DNA of 64,000 bases from the NCBI RefSeq assembly GCF_900104085.1, contig NZ_FNLD01000004.1, positions 1-64,000 of the forward strand, written 5' to 3'. Of the stretch, positions 9,179-18,988 are shown in pieces. Both the position numbers and the translations under genes were made by a program. Every line of letters starts with the position of its first letter. Within the stretch, counting starts at the first letter, position 1. Source of the DNA: Pseudoxanthomonas sp. CF125. GTDB taxonomy: Bacteria; Pseudomonadota; Gammaproteobacteria; Xanthomonadales; Xanthomonadaceae. The notes under the pieces were generated by a model. That model did not search any database, was not told the origin of the DNA, and saw only the letters and a program-made list of their open reading frames with translations.

Positions 9179-9727
9179 ATGGCTGAAGAACAACGTGCAC
9201 CGCGGGGTCGTGATCGCGACCGCAACCGCGAAGAGAAAGTAGACGACGGCATGATCGAGAAGCTGGTCGCGGTCAACCGCGTCAGCAAGACGGTCAAGGG
9301 CGGTCGCCAGTTCACCTTCACCGCGTTGACGGTGGTGGGCGACGGCAACGGCAAGATCGGTTTCGGCTACGGCAAGGCTCGCGAAGTGCCGGTCGCCATC
9401 CAGAAGTCGATGGAATATGCGCGCAAGGGCATGCTCAACGTCGACCTGAACAACGGCACCTTGTGGCACCCGGTCAAGGCCGGCCACGGCGCGGCGCGCG
9501 TGTACATGCAGCCGGCCTCCGAAGGTACCGGCGTGATCGCCGGCGGCGCCATGCGCGCGGTGCTGGAAGCGGTGGGCGTGAAGAACGTGCTGGCCAAGGC
9601 CGTAGGTTCGCGCAATCCCATCAACCTGGTGCGCGCCACGCTGAAGGGCCTGGGCGACATGCAGTCGCCGACCCGCATCGCGGCCAAGCGCGGCAAGAAG
9701 ATCGAGGAACTCAATTATGGCAAGTGA
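9179..9727 (+). CDS. rpsE: 30S ribosomal protein S5
   Basis: S5 (182 aa) acts in decoding fidelity and mRNA unwinding with S3 and S4. [23 protein letters not shown] starts the dsRNA-binding fold, [16 protein letters not shown] follows, and [16 protein letters not shown] lies in the C-terminal domain. The N-terminus carries about 14 extra charged residues ([14 protein letters not shown]) compared with E. coli S5 (167 aa). AAAGGAA precedes ATG 9179. The end overlaps rpmD by 11 bp. Confidence 0.97.
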   Translation: MAEEQRAPRGRDRDRNREEKVDDGMIEKLVAVNRVSKTVKGGRQFTFTALTVVGDGNGKIGFGYGKAREVPVAIQKSMEYARKGMLNVDLNNGTLWHPVKAGHGAARVYMQPASEGTGVIAGGAMRAVLEAVGVKNVLAKAVGSRNPINLVRATLKGLGDMQSPTRIAAKRGKKIEELNYGK

Positions 9728-9914
9728 GTCCAACAAGACCGGTACGGTCAAGGTCCGCCTGGTGCGCGGCCTGCGTGGTTCCCAGGGCATCCACCGCTTG
9801 TCGGTGAAGGCGCTGGGCCTGAACAAGCTCAACGATGTGCGTGAACTGAAGGACAGCCCGCAAGTACGCGGCCTGATCAACAAGGTTCACTACCTCGTAC
9901 GCGTCGAGGAGTAA
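9717..9914 (+). CDS. rpmD: 50S ribosomal protein L30
   Basis: L30 (65 aa) is a small two-helix, three-strand protein of the 50S subunit. [25 protein letters not shown] and the end [16 protein letters not shown] match the family. ATG 9717 lies inside rpsE, in a different frame, giving an 11-bp overlap typical of translational coupling. A short extra N-terminus (ASESNKTG) is present. Confidence 0.96.
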   Translation: MASESNKTGTVKVRLVRGLRGSQGIHRLSVKALGLNKLNDVRELKDSPQVRGLINKVHYLVRVEE

Positions 9915-9919
9915 TCGAT

Positions 9920-10357
9920 ATGCATCTCAATACATTGAAGCCGGGCGAAGGCGCCCGCACCGAGCGCAAGCGCGTCGGTCGCGGCATCGGTTCGGGCCTG
10001 GGCAAGACCTGCGGCCGCGGCCACAAGGGTTCGTTCGCGCGTTCGGGCAAGGGCAAGATCAAGGCCAAGTTCGAAGGCGGCCAGATGCCCCTGATCAAGC
10101 GCCTGCCCAAGGTCGGCTTCCGCTCGAAGCTGAAGCTGGACTGCGCCGAAGTGCTGTCCTACCAGTTGGACAAGCTCGAAGCCGGCGAGATCGATTTCGC
10201 CGCGCTGCGTGCCGCCAAGCTGGTGCCGACCTCGGCCAAGCGCGCCAAGATCGTCAAGAAGGGCGAGTTGACCAAGAAGTTCGTGCTGAAGGGCATCACT
10301 GCCACGGCCGGTGCCAAGGCGGCGATCGAAGCCGTCGGCGGCAGCGTGCAGGAGTAA
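9920..10357 (+). CDS. rplO: 50S ribosomal protein L15
   Basis: L15 (145 aa) is a late-assembly protein of the 50S subunit. The Gly/Arg/Lys-rich N-terminus [20 protein letters not shown] and [17 protein letters not shown] are signatures, with [22 protein letters not shown] near the end. Length matches E. coli (144 aa). It precedes secY by 7 bp, the conserved order. Confidence 0.98.
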   Translation: MHLNTLKPGEGARTERKRVGRGIGSGLGKTCGRGHKGSFARSGKGKIKAKFEGGQMPLIKRLPKVGFRSKLKLDCAEVLSYQLDKLEAGEIDFAALRAAKLVPTSAKRAKIVKKGELTKKFVLKGITATAGAKAAIEAVGGSVQE

Positions 10358-10364
10358 TCGACGA

Positions 10365-11717
10365 ATGGCGCAAGGCAACACAGGCGGCGTAGGCGGGTTG
10401 GGCAAGTTCACCGAACTGCGCCAGCGTCTGCTGTTCGTGGTCGGTGCGCTGATCGTCTACCGCATCGGTTGCTTCATTCCGGTTCCCGGCGTGAACCCCG
10501 ATGCGATGCTGGCGATGATGCAGGCGCAGGGCGGCGGCATCGTGGACATGTTCAACATGTTCTCGGGCGGCGCCTTGCACCGTTTCAGCATCTTCGCGCT
10601 CAACGTGATGCCCTACATCTCGGCGTCCATCGTGTTCCAGCTGGCCGTGCACATCTTTCCTTCGCTGAAGGCGATGCAGAAGGAAGGCGAATCCGGCCGT
10701 CGCAAGATCACCCAGTATTCGCGCATGGGCGCGGTATTGCTGGCGGTGGTGCAGGGCGGCAGCATCGCGGTCGCCTTGCAGAACCAGATCGCGCCGAACG
10801 GCATGCCGGTGGTGTACAGCCCGGGCATGGGCTTCGTGCTGACCGCGGTGGTGGCATTGACCGCAGGCACCATCTTCCTGATGTGGGTGGGCGAGCAGGT
10901 GACCGAGCGCGGCGTCGGCAACGGCGTGTCGCTGATCATCTTCGCGGGCATCGTAGCTGGCTTGCCGGTGGCGGTGATCAATACGGTCGAGGCTTTCCGC
11001 AACGGCACCATCAGCGCCATCGCCTTGATCCTGATCGTGCTGACGGTAGCGGCATTCACTTATTTCGTCGTCTTCATGGAGCGGGGGCAGCGCCGGATCA
11101 CGGTGAACTACGCCAGGCGCCAGGGCGGCCGCAACGCGTACATGAACCAGACCTCGTTCCTGCCGCTCAAGCTCAACATGGCAGGTGTGATTCCGCCGAT
11201 CTTCGCTTCCAGCATCCTGGCCTTCCCGGCCACGCTGGCGCTGTGGTCCGGCCAGTCCACCTCGACCGTGTGGCTGCAACGCATCTCCCAGGCGCTGGCG
11301 CCGGGCGAGCCGCTGCACATGATCGTGTTCGCGGCGATGATCATCGGCTTCGCGTTCTTCTACACGGCGCTGGTGTTCAACTCGCAGGAAACGGCCGACA
11401 ACCTGAAGAAGTCGGGCGCGCTGATTCCGGGCATCCGTCCGGGCAAGGCGACCGCCGATTACGTGGATGCGGTGTTGACCCGTCTTACCGCGGTCGGTTC
11501 GCTGTACCTGGTCGCGGTCTGCCTGTTGCCGGAAATCATGCGTACCCAGCTGGGCACCTCGTTCTACTTCGGCGGCACCTCGCTGCTGATCGTGGTGGTG
11601 GTGGTGATGGATTTCATCGCCCAGGTCCAGGCGCACCTGATGTCGCACCAGTACGAAAGCCTGTTGAAGAAGGCGAACCTGAAAGGCGGCTCGCGCGGCG
11701 GTTTGTCGCGGGGCTAG
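10365..11717 (+). CDS. secY: Preprotein translocase subunit SecY
   Basis: SecY (450 aa) is the pore-forming inner-membrane subunit of the SecYEG channel. About ten hydrophobic segments are present. Early landmarks are [26 protein letters not shown] (first membrane segment) and [47 protein letters not shown] is the conserved cytosolic stretch before the last helices. ATG 10365 is chosen because longer reading starts inside rplO and the product then begins MAQGNTGG. A 353-bp gap follows. Confidence 0.97.
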   Translation: MAQGNTGGVGGLGKFTELRQRLLFVVGALIVYRIGCFIPVPGVNPDAMLAMMQAQGGGIVDMFNMFSGGALHRFSIFALNVMPYISASIVFQLAVHIFPSLKAMQKEGESGRRKITQYSRMGAVLLAVVQGGSIAVALQNQIAPNGMPVVYSPGMGFVLTAVVALTAGTIFLMWVGEQVTERGVGNGVSLIIFAGIVAGLPVAVINTVEAFRNGTISAIALILIVLTVAAFTYFVVFMERGQRRITVNYARRQGGRNAYMNQTSFLPLKLNMAGVIPPIFASSILAFPATLALWSGQSTSTVWLQRISQALAPGEPLHMIVFAAMIIGFAFFYTALVFNSQETADNLKKSGALIPGIRPGKATADYVDAVLTRLTAVGSLYLVAVCLLPEIMRTQLGTSFYFGGTSLLIVVVVVMDFIAQVQAHLMSHQYESLLKKANLKGGSRGGLSRG

Positions 11718-11931
11718 AAACAACACCAGCAGGCTCGCGGGGCGGACGCTCCCGGGCCGGCGACTTAGATGGGCGGCCTGTGCAGCGATCTCGTGCGCGG
11801 GTGAGAATCAGTCAGTCCCTGCGCAAGAGTAGCGCGGGGCGAGAAGGGGAGAGGAACGGCGAAAGCCGGACATCGACCCGGATCAGGCAGGTTCCGGCGC
11901 CGGAGCATGGGCACACTCCCCATGCCGTGGT

Positions 11932-11955
11932 CCTGGCAGGCTTCGGCCTGCCAGG
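11932..11955 (+). terminator. UUCG tetraloop hairpin after secY
   Basis: A perfect 10-bp stem CCTGGCAGGC/GCCTGCCAGG closes a TTCG loop in the especially stable C(UUCG)G context. No clear T run follows (GCTTCCC), so it may be a partial terminator, a 3'-end protector or a pause site between the spc and alpha parts. Confidence 0.5.
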
Positions 11956-11957
11956 GC

Positions 11958-11986
11958 TTCCCAGAAACCCGAGATCTTGTTAAAAT
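11958..11986 (+). promoter_or_regulatory. Candidate alpha-operon promoter
   Basis: TTCCCA at 11958-11963 and TAAAAT at 11981-11986 are 17 bp apart, about 85 bp before rpsM. The -10 is good and the -35 matches at 4 of 6 positions. It would drive rpsM-rpsK-rpsD-rpoA-rplQ independently. Confidence 0.45.
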
Positions 11987-12070
11987 TCGTAGTTCACTCC
12001 GCCGGCTTGCACCGAATCCTCACGGATTTGCCTGCAATCGGGCCATCAAACACAGTTGGAGAGTCGCGTC

Positions 12071-12427
12071 ATGGCGCGTATTGCAGGTGTCAACCTGCCT
12101 GCCCAGAAGCATGTCTGGGTCGGGTTGCAGAGCATTTACGGCATAGGCCGTACCCGGTCGAAGAAGGTCTGCGAAACCGCAGGCGTCACTTCCACCACCA
12201 AGATCCGTGACCTGTCCGAGCCGGAAGTCGAGCGCCTGCGCGCCGAAATCGGCAAGTTCATCGTCGAAGGCGACCTCCGTCGCGAAGTGGGTATGGCGAT
12301 CAAGCGCCTGATGGACCTGGGCTGCTACCGCGGCCTGCGCCATCGCCGTGGCTTGCCGCTGCGTGGCCAGCGCACCCGTACCAATGCACGCACCCGCAAG
12401 GGTCCGCGCAAAGCCATCAAGAAGTAA
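12071..12427 (+). CDS. rpsM: 30S ribosomal protein S13
   Basis: S13 (118 aa) lies in the 30S head, binds S19 and forms bridges to the 50S subunit. [30 protein letters not shown] and the C-terminal [26 protein letters not shown] are family signatures. ATG 12071 gives the standard MARIAG start; the ATG at 12056 would add five unconserved residues. First gene of the alpha operon. Confidence 0.98.
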   Translation: MARIAGVNLPAQKHVWVGLQSIYGIGRTRSKKVCETAGVTSTTKIRDLSEPEVERLRAEIGKFIVEGDLRREVGMAIKRLMDLGCYRGLRHRRGLPLRGQRTRTNARTRKGPRKAIKK

Positions 12428-12439
12428 GGGGCGCGCATC

Positions 12440-12832
12440 ATGGCCAAACCAGCAGCAGCAAAAGTAAAGAAGAAGATCAAGCGCGTCGTCACCGACGGCG
12501 TCGCCCACGTCCACGCTTCTTTCAACAACACCATCGTCACCATCACCGATCGCCAGGGCAATGCGCTGTCGTGGGCCACTTCGGGCGGCGCGGGTTTCCG
12601 CGGTTCCCGCAAGTCCACGCCGTTCGCAGCGCAGGTCGCCGCCGAAAAAGCCGGCCGCGCAGCACTGGACTACGGTCTGAAGTCGTTGGAAGTGCGCATC
12701 AAGGGCCCCGGCCCGGGCCGCGAGTCCGCGGTGCGTTCGCTCAACAACGTTGGTTACAAAATCACCAACATCATCGACGTTACGCCTATTCCGCATAACG
12801 GTTGCCGCCCGCCTAAAAAGCGTCGCGTCTGA
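12440..12832 (+). CDS. rpsK: 30S ribosomal protein S11
   Basis: S11 (130 aa) forms part of the mRNA exit platform. [44 protein letters not shown] and the end [11 protein letters not shown] are diagnostic. Length matches E. coli (129 aa). Spacing to rpsM is 12 bp and to rpsD 14 bp. Confidence 0.98.
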   Translation: MAKPAAAKVKKKIKRVVTDGVAHVHASFNNTIVTITDRQGNALSWATSGGAGFRGSRKSTPFAAQVAAEKAGRAALDYGLKSLEVRIKGPGPGRESAVRSLNNVGYKITNIIDVTPIPHNGCRPPKKRRV

Positions 12833-12846
12833 GGAGCTGAAGAGAA

Positions 12847-13476
12847 ATGGCTCGTTATATTGGTCCTACCTGTAAGCTCGCCCGCCGCGAAGGCGTCGAT
12901 CTTTCCCTTAAAAGCCCGGCGCGCGCGCTGGATTCCAAGTGCAAGCTGGAGCAGAAGCCCGGCCAGCACGGCGCTACCGCCCGCAAGGGCAAGCTGTCCG
13001 ATTACGCCACCCAGCTGCGCGAAAAGCAGAAGGTCAAGCGTATCTACGGCCTGCTGGAGCGTCAGTTCCGCAACTACTACAAGAAGGCCTCGACCAAGAA
13101 GGGCAACACCGGCGAGAACCTGCTGCAGTTGTTGGAAACCCGCCTGGACAACGTCGTCTACCGCATGGGCTTCGCCATCACCCGTCCCTCGGCCCGCCAG
13201 CTGGTTTCGCACCGCGGCGTGCTGGTCAACGGCAAGTCGGTGAATCTGCCGTCCTACCAGGTCAAGGCCGGCGACGCGATCGAGCTTTCCGAAAAGGCGC
13301 AGAAGCAGTTGCGCGTCCAGGAATCGCTGACCGTGTCCGCACAGATGGACCTCAGCCCCTCGTGGGTTGAAGTGGACTCGAAGAAGTTCAGCGGCGTGTT
13401 CAAGGCCGTGCCGGATCGCGCAGATCTGCCTGCCGACATCAACGAAGCGCTGATCGTCGAGTTGTACTCGAAGTAA
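12847..13476 (+). CDS. rpsD: 30S ribosomal protein S4
   Basis: S4 (209 aa) initiates 16S rRNA assembly, takes part in decoding fidelity and represses the alpha operon in E. coli. [34 protein letters not shown] and the S4 RNA-binding domain [23 protein letters not shown] (about residues 98-160) are typical. GAGGAG lies upstream of ATG 12847. Confidence 0.98.
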   Translation: MARYIGPTCKLARREGVDLSLKSPARALDSKCKLEQKPGQHGATARKGKLSDYATQLREKQKVKRIYGLLERQFRNYYKKASTKKGNTGENLLQLLETRLDNVVYRMGFAITRPSARQLVSHRGVLVNGKSVNLPSYQVKAGDAIELSEKAQKQLRVQESLTVSAQMDLSPSWVEVDSKKFSGVFKAVPDRADLPADINEALIVELYSK

Positions 13477-13486
13477 TCCCATCACG

Positions 13487-13509
13487 AATCCCCGGATCAG
13501 CCGGGGATT
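13487..13509 (+). other. Intercistronic hairpin rpsD-rpoA
   Basis: AATCCCCGG, loop ATCAG, CCGGGGATT: a perfect 9-bp stem a few bases before the rpoA ribosome-binding site (AGGAG 13513-13517). It could adjust the ratio of alpha subunit to ribosomal proteins; this is inference. Confidence 0.5.
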
Positions 13510-13527
13510 TGCAGGAGACCAAGCAAC

Positions 13528-14526
13528 ATGACGGTTACCACACAGCAGGTGCTGCGCCCCCGCGGCCCGCAAATCGAACGCCTTGGCGACAATCGCGCCA
13601 AGGTCGTGATCGAGCCGCTGGAACGCGGCTACGGCCACACCCTGGGCAATGCGCTGCGTCGCGTGCTGCTCTCGTCCATCCCCGGCTTCGCGATCACCGA
13701 AGTCGAGATCGACGGCGTTCTGCACGAATACAGCACCATCGAAGGCCTGCAGGAAGACGTGCTTGAAGTCCTGTTGAACCTGAAAGACGTCGCCATCCGC
13801 ATCCACACCGGCGACAGCTCCACCCTGACCCTGGCCAAGCAGGGCCCGGGCGTGGTCACCGCCGCGGACATCAAGACCGACCACAACGTCGAAATCCTGA
13901 ACCCGGAACTGGTCATCTGCAACCTGACCAAGGACACGGCGATCAACATGCGCCTGAAGATCGAGCGCGGCTTCGGCTACCAGCCGGCCGCCGCCCGTCG
14001 CCGCCCGGATGAAGAAACCCGCGCCATCGGCCGTTTGATGCTGGACGCTTCGTTCTCGCCGGTCCGCCGCGTCGCCTATGCGGTGGAAGCCGCACGCGTC
14101 GAACAGCGTACCGACCTGGACAAGCTGGTCCTGGAAATCGAAACCAACGGCACCATCGACGCCGAGGAAGCCGTGCGCACCGCCGCCGACATCCTCAGCG
14201 ACCAGCTGTCGGTGTTCGGCGACTTCACCCACCGCGATCGCGGTGCGGCCAAGCCGGCCGCCAGCGGCGTGGATCCGGTGCTGCTGCGCCCGATCGACGA
14301 CCTGGAGCTGACCGTGCGTTCGGCCAACTGCCTCAAGGCCGAGAGCATCTACTACATCGGCGACCTGATCCAGAAGACCGAAGTCGAACTGTTGAAGACC
14401 CCGAACCTCGGCAAGAAGTCGCTGACCGAGATCAAGGAAGTCCTCGCACAGCGCGGCCTTTCCCTGGGCATGAAGCTGGAAAACTGGCCGCCGGCCGGCG
14501 TTTCCCAGCACGGCATGCTCGGCTGA
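13528..14526 (+). CDS. rpoA: RNA polymerase alpha subunit
   Basis: The alpha subunit (332 aa) dimerises to assemble RNA polymerase. Its C-terminal domain binds UP elements and activators. The N-terminal domain (about 1-235) contains [26 protein letters not shown] linker with GAAKPAASG follows, then the C-terminal domain from about residue 250, with [20 protein letters not shown] and [25 protein letters not shown]. Length matches E. coli (329 aa). Confidence 0.98.
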   Translation: MTVTTQQVLRPRGPQIERLGDNRAKVVIEPLERGYGHTLGNALRRVLLSSIPGFAITEVEIDGVLHEYSTIEGLQEDVLEVLLNLKDVAIRIHTGDSSTLTLAKQGPGVVTAADIKTDHNVEILNPELVICNLTKDTAINMRLKIERGFGYQPAAARRRPDEETRAIGRLMLDASFSPVRRVAYAVEAARVEQRTDLDKLVLEIETNGTIDAEEAVRTAADILSDQLSVFGDFTHRDRGAAKPAASGVDPVLLRPIDDLELTVRSANCLKAESIYYIGDLIQKTEVELLKTPNLGKKSLTEIKEVLAQRGLSLGMKLENWPPAGVSQHGMLG

Positions 14527-14540
14527 TCCAATAGTTGTAA

Positions 14541-14569
14541 CGGGTCCCCGCAGCAACTGCGGGGATCCG
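14541..14569 (+). other. Intercistronic hairpin rpoA-rplQ
   Basis: CGGGTCCCCGCAG, loop CAA, CTGCGGGGATCCG: a 13-bp stem with one G-T pair, 14 bases after the rpoA stop. No T run follows. It lies in a 209-bp gap before rplQ with no ORF I can support. Probably an attenuating or mRNA-stabilising structure. Confidence 0.5.
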
Positions 14570-14735
14570 GTTGAACATGCAACATTGAGCACGCAACACA
14601 ACGCCGACGCGCCCGAAGGTGCGCGGCGATGCCCGATCAGGACGAACGGGCTAGGGCCATCCGCAGTCCAAGCACCAACGCCATGATGGCGACAGCGAAC
14701 TCCAACAGCATCAACATTAACCAGGAATCAAGACC

Positions 14736-15119
14736 ATGCGCCACCAGAAAGCCGGCCGCAAATTCAGCCGCACCAGCGCCCATCGCCAGGCGATGTTCAG
14801 CAACATGGCCGCTTCGTTGATCAAGCAGGGCCTGATCCGCACGACCCTGCCCAAGGCCAAGGAACTGCGCCGCGTCGCAGAGCCCCTCATCACTCTGGCC
14901 AAGGTCGATGGCGTCGCCAATCGCCGCCTTGCTTTCGCGCGTCTGCGCGACAAGGAAGCGGTGGGTACGCTGTTCACCACCCTGGGCCCGCGCTACCAGT
15001 CGCGTCCGGGCGGCTACCTGCGCATCCTCAAGTGCGGTTTCCGCTCCGGCGACAATGCGCCGATGGCGTATGTCGAACTGCTGGACCGTCCGGAAGCGGC
15101 GGCACTGTCGGCTGAGTAA
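14736..15119 (+). CDS. rplQ: 50S ribosomal protein L17
   Basis: L17 (127 aa) is a protein of the 50S surface near the tunnel exit. [25 protein letters not shown] and the [18 protein letters not shown] block are unmistakable; [28 protein letters not shown] forms the conserved C-terminal part. AGGA precedes ATG 14736. It closes the superoperon and is followed by a strong terminator. Confidence 0.98.
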   Translation: MRHQKAGRKFSRTSAHRQAMFSNMAASLIKQGLIRTTLPKAKELRRVAEPLITLAKVDGVANRRLAFARLRDKEAVGTLFTTLGPRYQSRPGGYLRILKCGFRSGDNAPMAYVELLDRPEAAALSAE

Positions 15120-15147
15120 TCCAAGCCTGCAGCAAGCTATATACAGA

Positions 15148-15174
15148 CCCCGGCCTGGCCGGGGTTTTGTTTTT
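15148..15174 (+). terminator. Terminator of the ribosomal superoperon
   Basis: CCCCGGC, loop CTG, GCCGGGG (7-bp GC stem) followed by TTTTGTTTTT, a textbook rho-independent terminator 28 bp after rplQ. Confidence 0.92.
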
Positions 15175-15219
15175 CTGGCCGCCGGCATGAGTTAGCCGGC
15201 CAGCCGGCACTTGTGGCAT

Positions 15220-15248
15220 GTGACGGTGCGGGCGTGCGCGGAGATAAT
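15220..15248 (+). promoter_or_regulatory. Candidate dsbB promoter
   Basis: GTGACG at 15220-15225 and GATAAT at 15243-15248 with a 17-bp spacer, 30 bp before the dsbB ATG. Confidence 0.45.
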
Positions 15249-15277
15249 GGCCGCCATCGTTTTCGAACAGGTTTGCC

Positions 15278-15790
15278 ATGAATCCCTTTCAGTGGTCTTT
15301 CCGCACCCAATTCCTGACCGGGTTCGCCATCTGCGTGGCGCTGCTGGGGTTCGCCTTCTACTCGCAGTACCAGTTGGGTCTGAACCCATGCCCGTTGTGC
15401 ACGTTCCAGCGTGGGGCATTCGTATTGCTGGCGGTGGTGTTCCTGATCGGCGGCCTGCACTCGCCAAAGAGCGCAGGCGGTCGCGGCGCGTACGGCGGGC
15501 TGGCCCTGGTGGCTTCCGCTCTGGGCCTGGCAGTGGCCGGACGCCACGTCTGGCTGCAGCACCTGCCCGCCGACAAGGTGCCCGCCTGCGGTCCGGACTT
15601 GGCGTACATGATGGAAGCGTTCCCTTTCGCCGATGTGCTGCGCAAGGTGTTCACCGGCTCGGGCGAGTGCGCGGTGGTGGACTGGACCTTCCTGGGCCTG
15701 TCGATGCCGGAGTGGAGCCTGGCCTGGTTCCTGGCCTTGCTGGCCTGGGCGCTGTTCGCCGCATTCGGCCGGCGTAAGTTGCAAGCGTAA
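15278..15790 (+). CDS. dsbB: Disulfide bond formation protein DsbB
   Basis: DsbB (170 aa) is an inner-membrane protein that reoxidises DsbA and passes electrons to quinones. The first periplasmic loop carries the CPLC redox pair (NPCPLCTFQR, residues 37-46), and the second loop carries the other essential cysteine pair (PACGPD and GSGECA). Four hydrophobic helices are visible, at about residues 10-30, 47-62, 70-88 and 145-163. It is a single gene between two terminator-like regions. Confidence 0.95.
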   Translation: MNPFQWSFRTQFLTGFAICVALLGFAFYSQYQLGLNPCPLCTFQRGAFVLLAVVFLIGGLHSPKSAGGRGAYGGLALVASALGLAVAGRHVWLQHLPADKVPACGPDLAYMMEAFPFADVLRKVFTGSGECAVVDWTFLGLSMPEWSLAWFLALLAWALFAAFGRRKLQA

Positions 15791-15797
15791 CGACATT

Positions 15798-15825
15798 TTG
15801 ACGCGGCGCATCAATCTGGCAACAT
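15798..15825 (+). promoter_or_regulatory. Candidate promoter for the DAHP synthase gene
   Basis: TTGACG at 15798-15803 and CAACAT at 15820-15825 with 16-bp spacing; the -10 is weak. It starts 8 bp after the dsbB stop and 40 bp before the next ATG. Confidence 0.35.
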
Positions 15826-15864
15826 GGTGATCCGCTGAGTGACAGCTGATCAAGTAGCCCCACC

Positions 15865-17259
15865 ATGAGCAATACCGACCGCAATCTCCGTGCCGTGAAT
15901 CTTCCCACCGACTGGGCGCCCGCTTCCTGGCGTTCGCGCACGGCGGTGCAGATGCCCACGTATCCGGACGCGGAGGCGTTGGAATCGGCGTTGGGCGAAC
16001 TGCGCCAGTTGCCGCCGCTGGTGACCTCGTGGGAAATTTTCTCGCTGAAGAAGCAACTGGCCGAGGCGCAGGAAGGCAAGCGCTTCCTGCTGCAGGGCGG
16101 CGATTGCGCCGAGAGCTTCAGCGATTGCGAATCGGGCCTGATTTCCAACCGTCTGAAAGTGCTGCTGCAGATGAGCCTGGTGCTGGTGCACGGTCTGCGT
16201 TTGCCGGTGGTGCGCGTGGGCCGCTTCGCCGGTCAGTACGCCAAGCCGCGTTCGACCGACACCGAAACCCGCGACGGCGTGACCCTGCCGAGCTACCGCG
16301 GCGACCTGGTCAACCAGCCGGAATTCACCGCCGAAGCGCGCATTCCCGATCCGCGCCGCATGATCAAGGCGCACGCGCGTTCGGCGATGACCATGAATTT
16401 CGTGCGCGCACTGATCGATGGCGGCTTCGCCGACCTGCATCACCCCGAATACTGGAACCTCAACTGGGTGGGCTATTCGCCCAACGCCAACGAATACCAG
16501 CAGATGGCCACTTCCATCGGCGATGCGGTGCGTTTCATGGAAACGCTGGCCGGCTCGGAAGTGCATAACCTCAACCGCATCGATTTCTACACTTCGCACG
16601 AAGCGCTGTTGCTGCCGTACGAAGAAGCGCTGACCCGCGAGGTGCCGCGCCAGTGGGGCTGGTTCAATCTGAGCACGCACTACCCGTGGATCGGCATGCG
16701 CACCGCGGCGGTGGACGGCGCGCACGTGGAATACCTGCGCGGCGTGCGCAATCCGATCGCGCTGAAAGTCGGGCCGTCGGTGAATCCCGACCAGCTGCTG
16801 CGCCTGATCGACATCCTCAATCCGGAAGACGAGCCGGGCCGCCTGACCTTCATCCATCGCATGGGCGCGGCGCAGATCGCCGAGAAGCTGCCGCCGCTGC
16901 TGGATGCGGTGCGCCGCGACGGCCGCCGCGTGCTGTGGGTGTGCGATCCGATGCACGGCAATACCGAAAGCACCTCCAACGGCTACAAGACGCGCCGCTT
17001 CGACAATATCCGCGGCGAAGTGGAGCAGTCGTTCGATCTGCACGCCGCCGCCGGCACCCGCCTGGGCGGTGTGCATCTGGAGCTCACCGGCGAGGATGTG
17101 ACCGAATGCACCGGTGGTGCGCGCGAACTCACCGATATCGATCTGGAGCGCGCTTACCGCTCCACGGTGGATCCGCGTCTGAACTACGAGCAGTCACTGG
17201 AGATCGCGATGTCGATCGTGCGCAAGCAGAACCAGCTGGCCGCACCCGCGGCGCGGTAA
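15865..17259 (+). CDS. Class II 3-deoxy-7-phosphoheptulonate (DAHP) synthase
   Basis: Condenses phosphoenolpyruvate with erythrose 4-phosphate, the first step of the shikimate pathway. The 464-aa length and lack of resemblance to AroFGH place it in the class II (plant/PhzC/mycobacterial) family. The metal-binding GGDCAESF is at residues 78-85 and CDPMHGNT begins near residue 360. GRFAGQYAKPRS and RTAAVDGAHVEYLRG are further family blocks. The N-terminal extension for allosteric control seen in mycobacteria is short here. The gene is monocistronic, convergent with the amidase gene. Confidence 0.93.
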   Translation: MSNTDRNLRAVNLPTDWAPASWRSRTAVQMPTYPDAEALESALGELRQLPPLVTSWEIFSLKKQLAEAQEGKRFLLQGGDCAESFSDCESGLISNRLKVLLQMSLVLVHGLRLPVVRVGRFAGQYAKPRSTDTETRDGVTLPSYRGDLVNQPEFTAEARIPDPRRMIKAHARSAMTMNFVRALIDGGFADLHHPEYWNLNWVGYSPNANEYQQMATSIGDAVRFMETLAGSEVHNLNRIDFYTSHEALLLPYEEALTREVPRQWGWFNLSTHYPWIGMRTAAVDGAHVEYLRGVRNPIALKVGPSVNPDQLLRLIDILNPEDEPGRLTFIHRMGAAQIAEKLPPLLDAVRRDGRRVLWVCDPMHGNTESTSNGYKTRRFDNIRGEVEQSFDLHAAAGTRLGGVHLELTGEDVTECTGGARELTDIDLERAYRSTVDPRLNYEQSLEIAMSIVRKQNQLAAPAAR

Positions 17260-17283
17260 TTCGTCTGCGGGACTTTGCTGCTG

Positions 17284-17343
17284 CCCATCCTTAGGTAGAT
17301 GGGCTGATTAGGGGTTGATCGACGCGCCCCTGATCGGCGCGTC
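17284..17343. terminator. Candidate bidirectional terminator region
   Basis: Two hairpins lie between convergent genes: CCCATC/GATGGG (17284-17303, loop 8) and GACGCGCC/GGCGCGTC (17321-17343, loop 7). Neither has a strong T run. Confidence 0.4.
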
Positions 17344-17346
17344 GCT

Positions 17347-18954
17347 TCAGCGCGCAGGTTTGCGCGCGACGGTCACGCTGGGCAGGTACTGCGGCGGCAT
17401 ACGCGCGCCGGTGAGCTGCTCATAGGCATAGCCCAATTCGATGAGCCGCGGCTCGCTCCAGGCGGCGCCCATGAAAACGATACCCAGCGGTAGCCCGTTG
17501 CTGCTGCCCATCGGAATGGTCAGGCTGGGATAGCCGGCCACGGCCGCAGCGCCATAACCGGCGCCGGGGAAGTGGTCGCCGGTCAGCGGATCGGTCACCC
17601 AGGCCGGGCCGGTGGCAGGGGCGATCAACGCATCCAGCCGTTGCGCCTTGAGCGCAGCATCGATGCCTTCGGGACCGGCGAGGCGGCGCGCGCGCGATCG
17701 GGCGCTGATGTATTCCATTTCGCCCAGTCCGCCCTTGGCGTTGGCCTGCTCGAACAACTCCTGCCCGAAGAACGGCATTTCCGAAGTCGGGTATTGCTGG
17801 TTGTAGCCGATCAACTGCGACAGGGTCTTGAGCGGCGCATCGTGCTTCTGCAGGTAGCGTTCCAGCCCAGCCTTGAATTCGTAGAGCAACAGCGTGTTTT
17901 CGTCGTCCGACCATTGGCCGTCGGTCGGGATCTCGGCATCGACGACGGTCGCGCCAGCCTCGCGCATGGTTTTGATGGCCACTTCCATCGCCGCGGCGGC
18001 ATCGGGATGGATCGACAGCTTGCTGCGCATCACGCCGATGCGCGCGCCTTTCAGTCCATCGGCATTCAAATGCGAGTGGTAGTCGAGCGTGGTGTTCCAG
18101 GCGGTGTTGGCGGTCGCTGGATCTGCGTTGTCGCGGCCCGCCAGCACGGTCAGCAGATAGGCCGCGTCGGAGACGTTGCGGGTCATCGGTCCCGCAGTGT
18201 CCTGGCTGAAGGAGATGGGGATGATGCCGTCGCGGCTCACCAGGCCGACGGTGGGCTTCAATCCCACCAGCCCGTTCATCGCGGCAGGGCAGATGATGCT
18301 GCCGTCGGTCTCGGTACCGATCGCGGCCACGACAAGATTCGCCGATACCGCCACCGCGCTGCCGGAGCTGGAGCCGCAGGGGTTGCGATCCAGGGCATAA
18401 GGATTGCGCGTCTGTCCGCCGCGGCCGCTCCAACCGGAGGTGGAGCGGGTGGAACGGAAATTGGCCCATTCGCTGAGGTTGGTCTTGCCCAGAATCACCG
18501 CGCCGGCTTCGCGTAGGCGACGGACCAGGAATGCGTCGGTCTTGGGGCGGAAATCCTTCATCGCCAGCGAACCGGCGGAGTTGGCCATGGGCGTGGCGCC
18601 GATGTTGTCCTTGAGCAGTATCGGGATGCCGTGCAGCGGCCCGCGAACGGAATTGGTCTTGCGTTCTACATCGCGCAGGGCCGCTTCCTTCAGCGCCTCG
18701 GGATTGATCTCGATCACTGCATTGAGCGTCGGCCCCGTCTTGTCGATGGCGGCGATACGGTCCAGGTAGGCCTGGGTGAGGGTGCGGCTGTCCAGCTCGC
18801 CCTTTTGCATGCGGGTCTGCAGGTCGCTGATATCGGTTTCGGCGAAGATGAAATCGGTGGGTTCGGTCGCCGACGGAGCGGCGGCATCGGGCGCTTTGGG
18901 GCCGCATGCGCCAAGCGCGAGCGTGAGGGCCAGCAGAAGCGGTATGCGCCGCAT
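17347..18954 (-). CDS. Amidase-signature family lipoprotein
   Basis: A probable amide hydrolase (535 aa) anchored to a membrane as a lipoprotein. The signal peptide ends in the lipobox LGAC with Cys17 as the lipid-modified residue. The amidase-signature Ser-Ser-Lys site is complete: Lys115 in ILLKDN, the serine-rich [10 protein letters not shown] loop, and GTETDGSI with the nucleophilic serine. The substrate is unknown. The start at 18954 is chosen because it gives a proper lipoprotein signal; a longer reading starts 60 bp upstream. It lies downstream of a DUF2127 gene and typA on the same strand. Confidence 0.88.
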   Translation of the reverse strand: MRRIPLLLALTLALGACGPKAPDAAAPSATEPTDFIFAETDISDLQTRMQKGELDSRTLTQAYLDRIAAIDKTGPTLNAVIEINPEALKEAALRDVERKTNSVRGPLHGIPILLKDNIGATPMANSAGSLAMKDFRPKTDAFLVRRLREAGAVILGKTNLSEWANFRSTRSTSGWSGRGGQTRNPYALDRNPCGSSSGSAVAVSANLVVAAIGTETDGSIICPAAMNGLVGLKPTVGLVSRDGIIPISFSQDTAGPMTRNVSDAAYLLTVLAGRDNADPATANTAWNTTLDYHSHLNADGLKGARIGVMRSKLSIHPDAAAAMEVAIKTMREAGATVVDAEIPTDGQWSDDENTLLLYEFKAGLERYLQKHDAPLKTLSQLIGYNQQYPTSEMPFFGQELFEQANAKGGLGEMEYISARSRARRLAGPEGIDAALKAQRLDALIAPATGPAWVTDPLTGDHFPGAGYGAAAVAGYPSLTIPMGSSNGLPLGIVFMGAAWSEPRLIELGYAYEQLTGARMPPQYLPSVTVARKPAR

Positions 18955-18988
18955 TGTGTTTCGTCCCCGGGAAGGTGCGTAGGGCAGG

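Larger units (their letters stand above)
11718..12070 (+). other. secY-rpsM gap without rpmJ
   Basis: No small ORF resembling L36 (rpmJ) is found, although rpmJ occupies this place in E. coli. Content: an unassigned GC-rich stretch (11718-11900), a 7-bp hairpin GCATGGG/CCCATGC (11905-11925), the UUCG hairpin at 11932-11955, and a candidate promoter at 11958-11986. Confidence 0.6.

Noticed and set aside
11718-12070. Possible rpmJ or small RNA between secY and rpsM
   Set aside because: No frame encodes the L36 pattern, and the structure is limited to hairpins without further RNA-like conservation that I can judge.
12754-14601. Minus-strand open frame of 615 codons opposite rpsD-rpoA
   Set aside because: Antisense to two certain genes, with no domain pattern.
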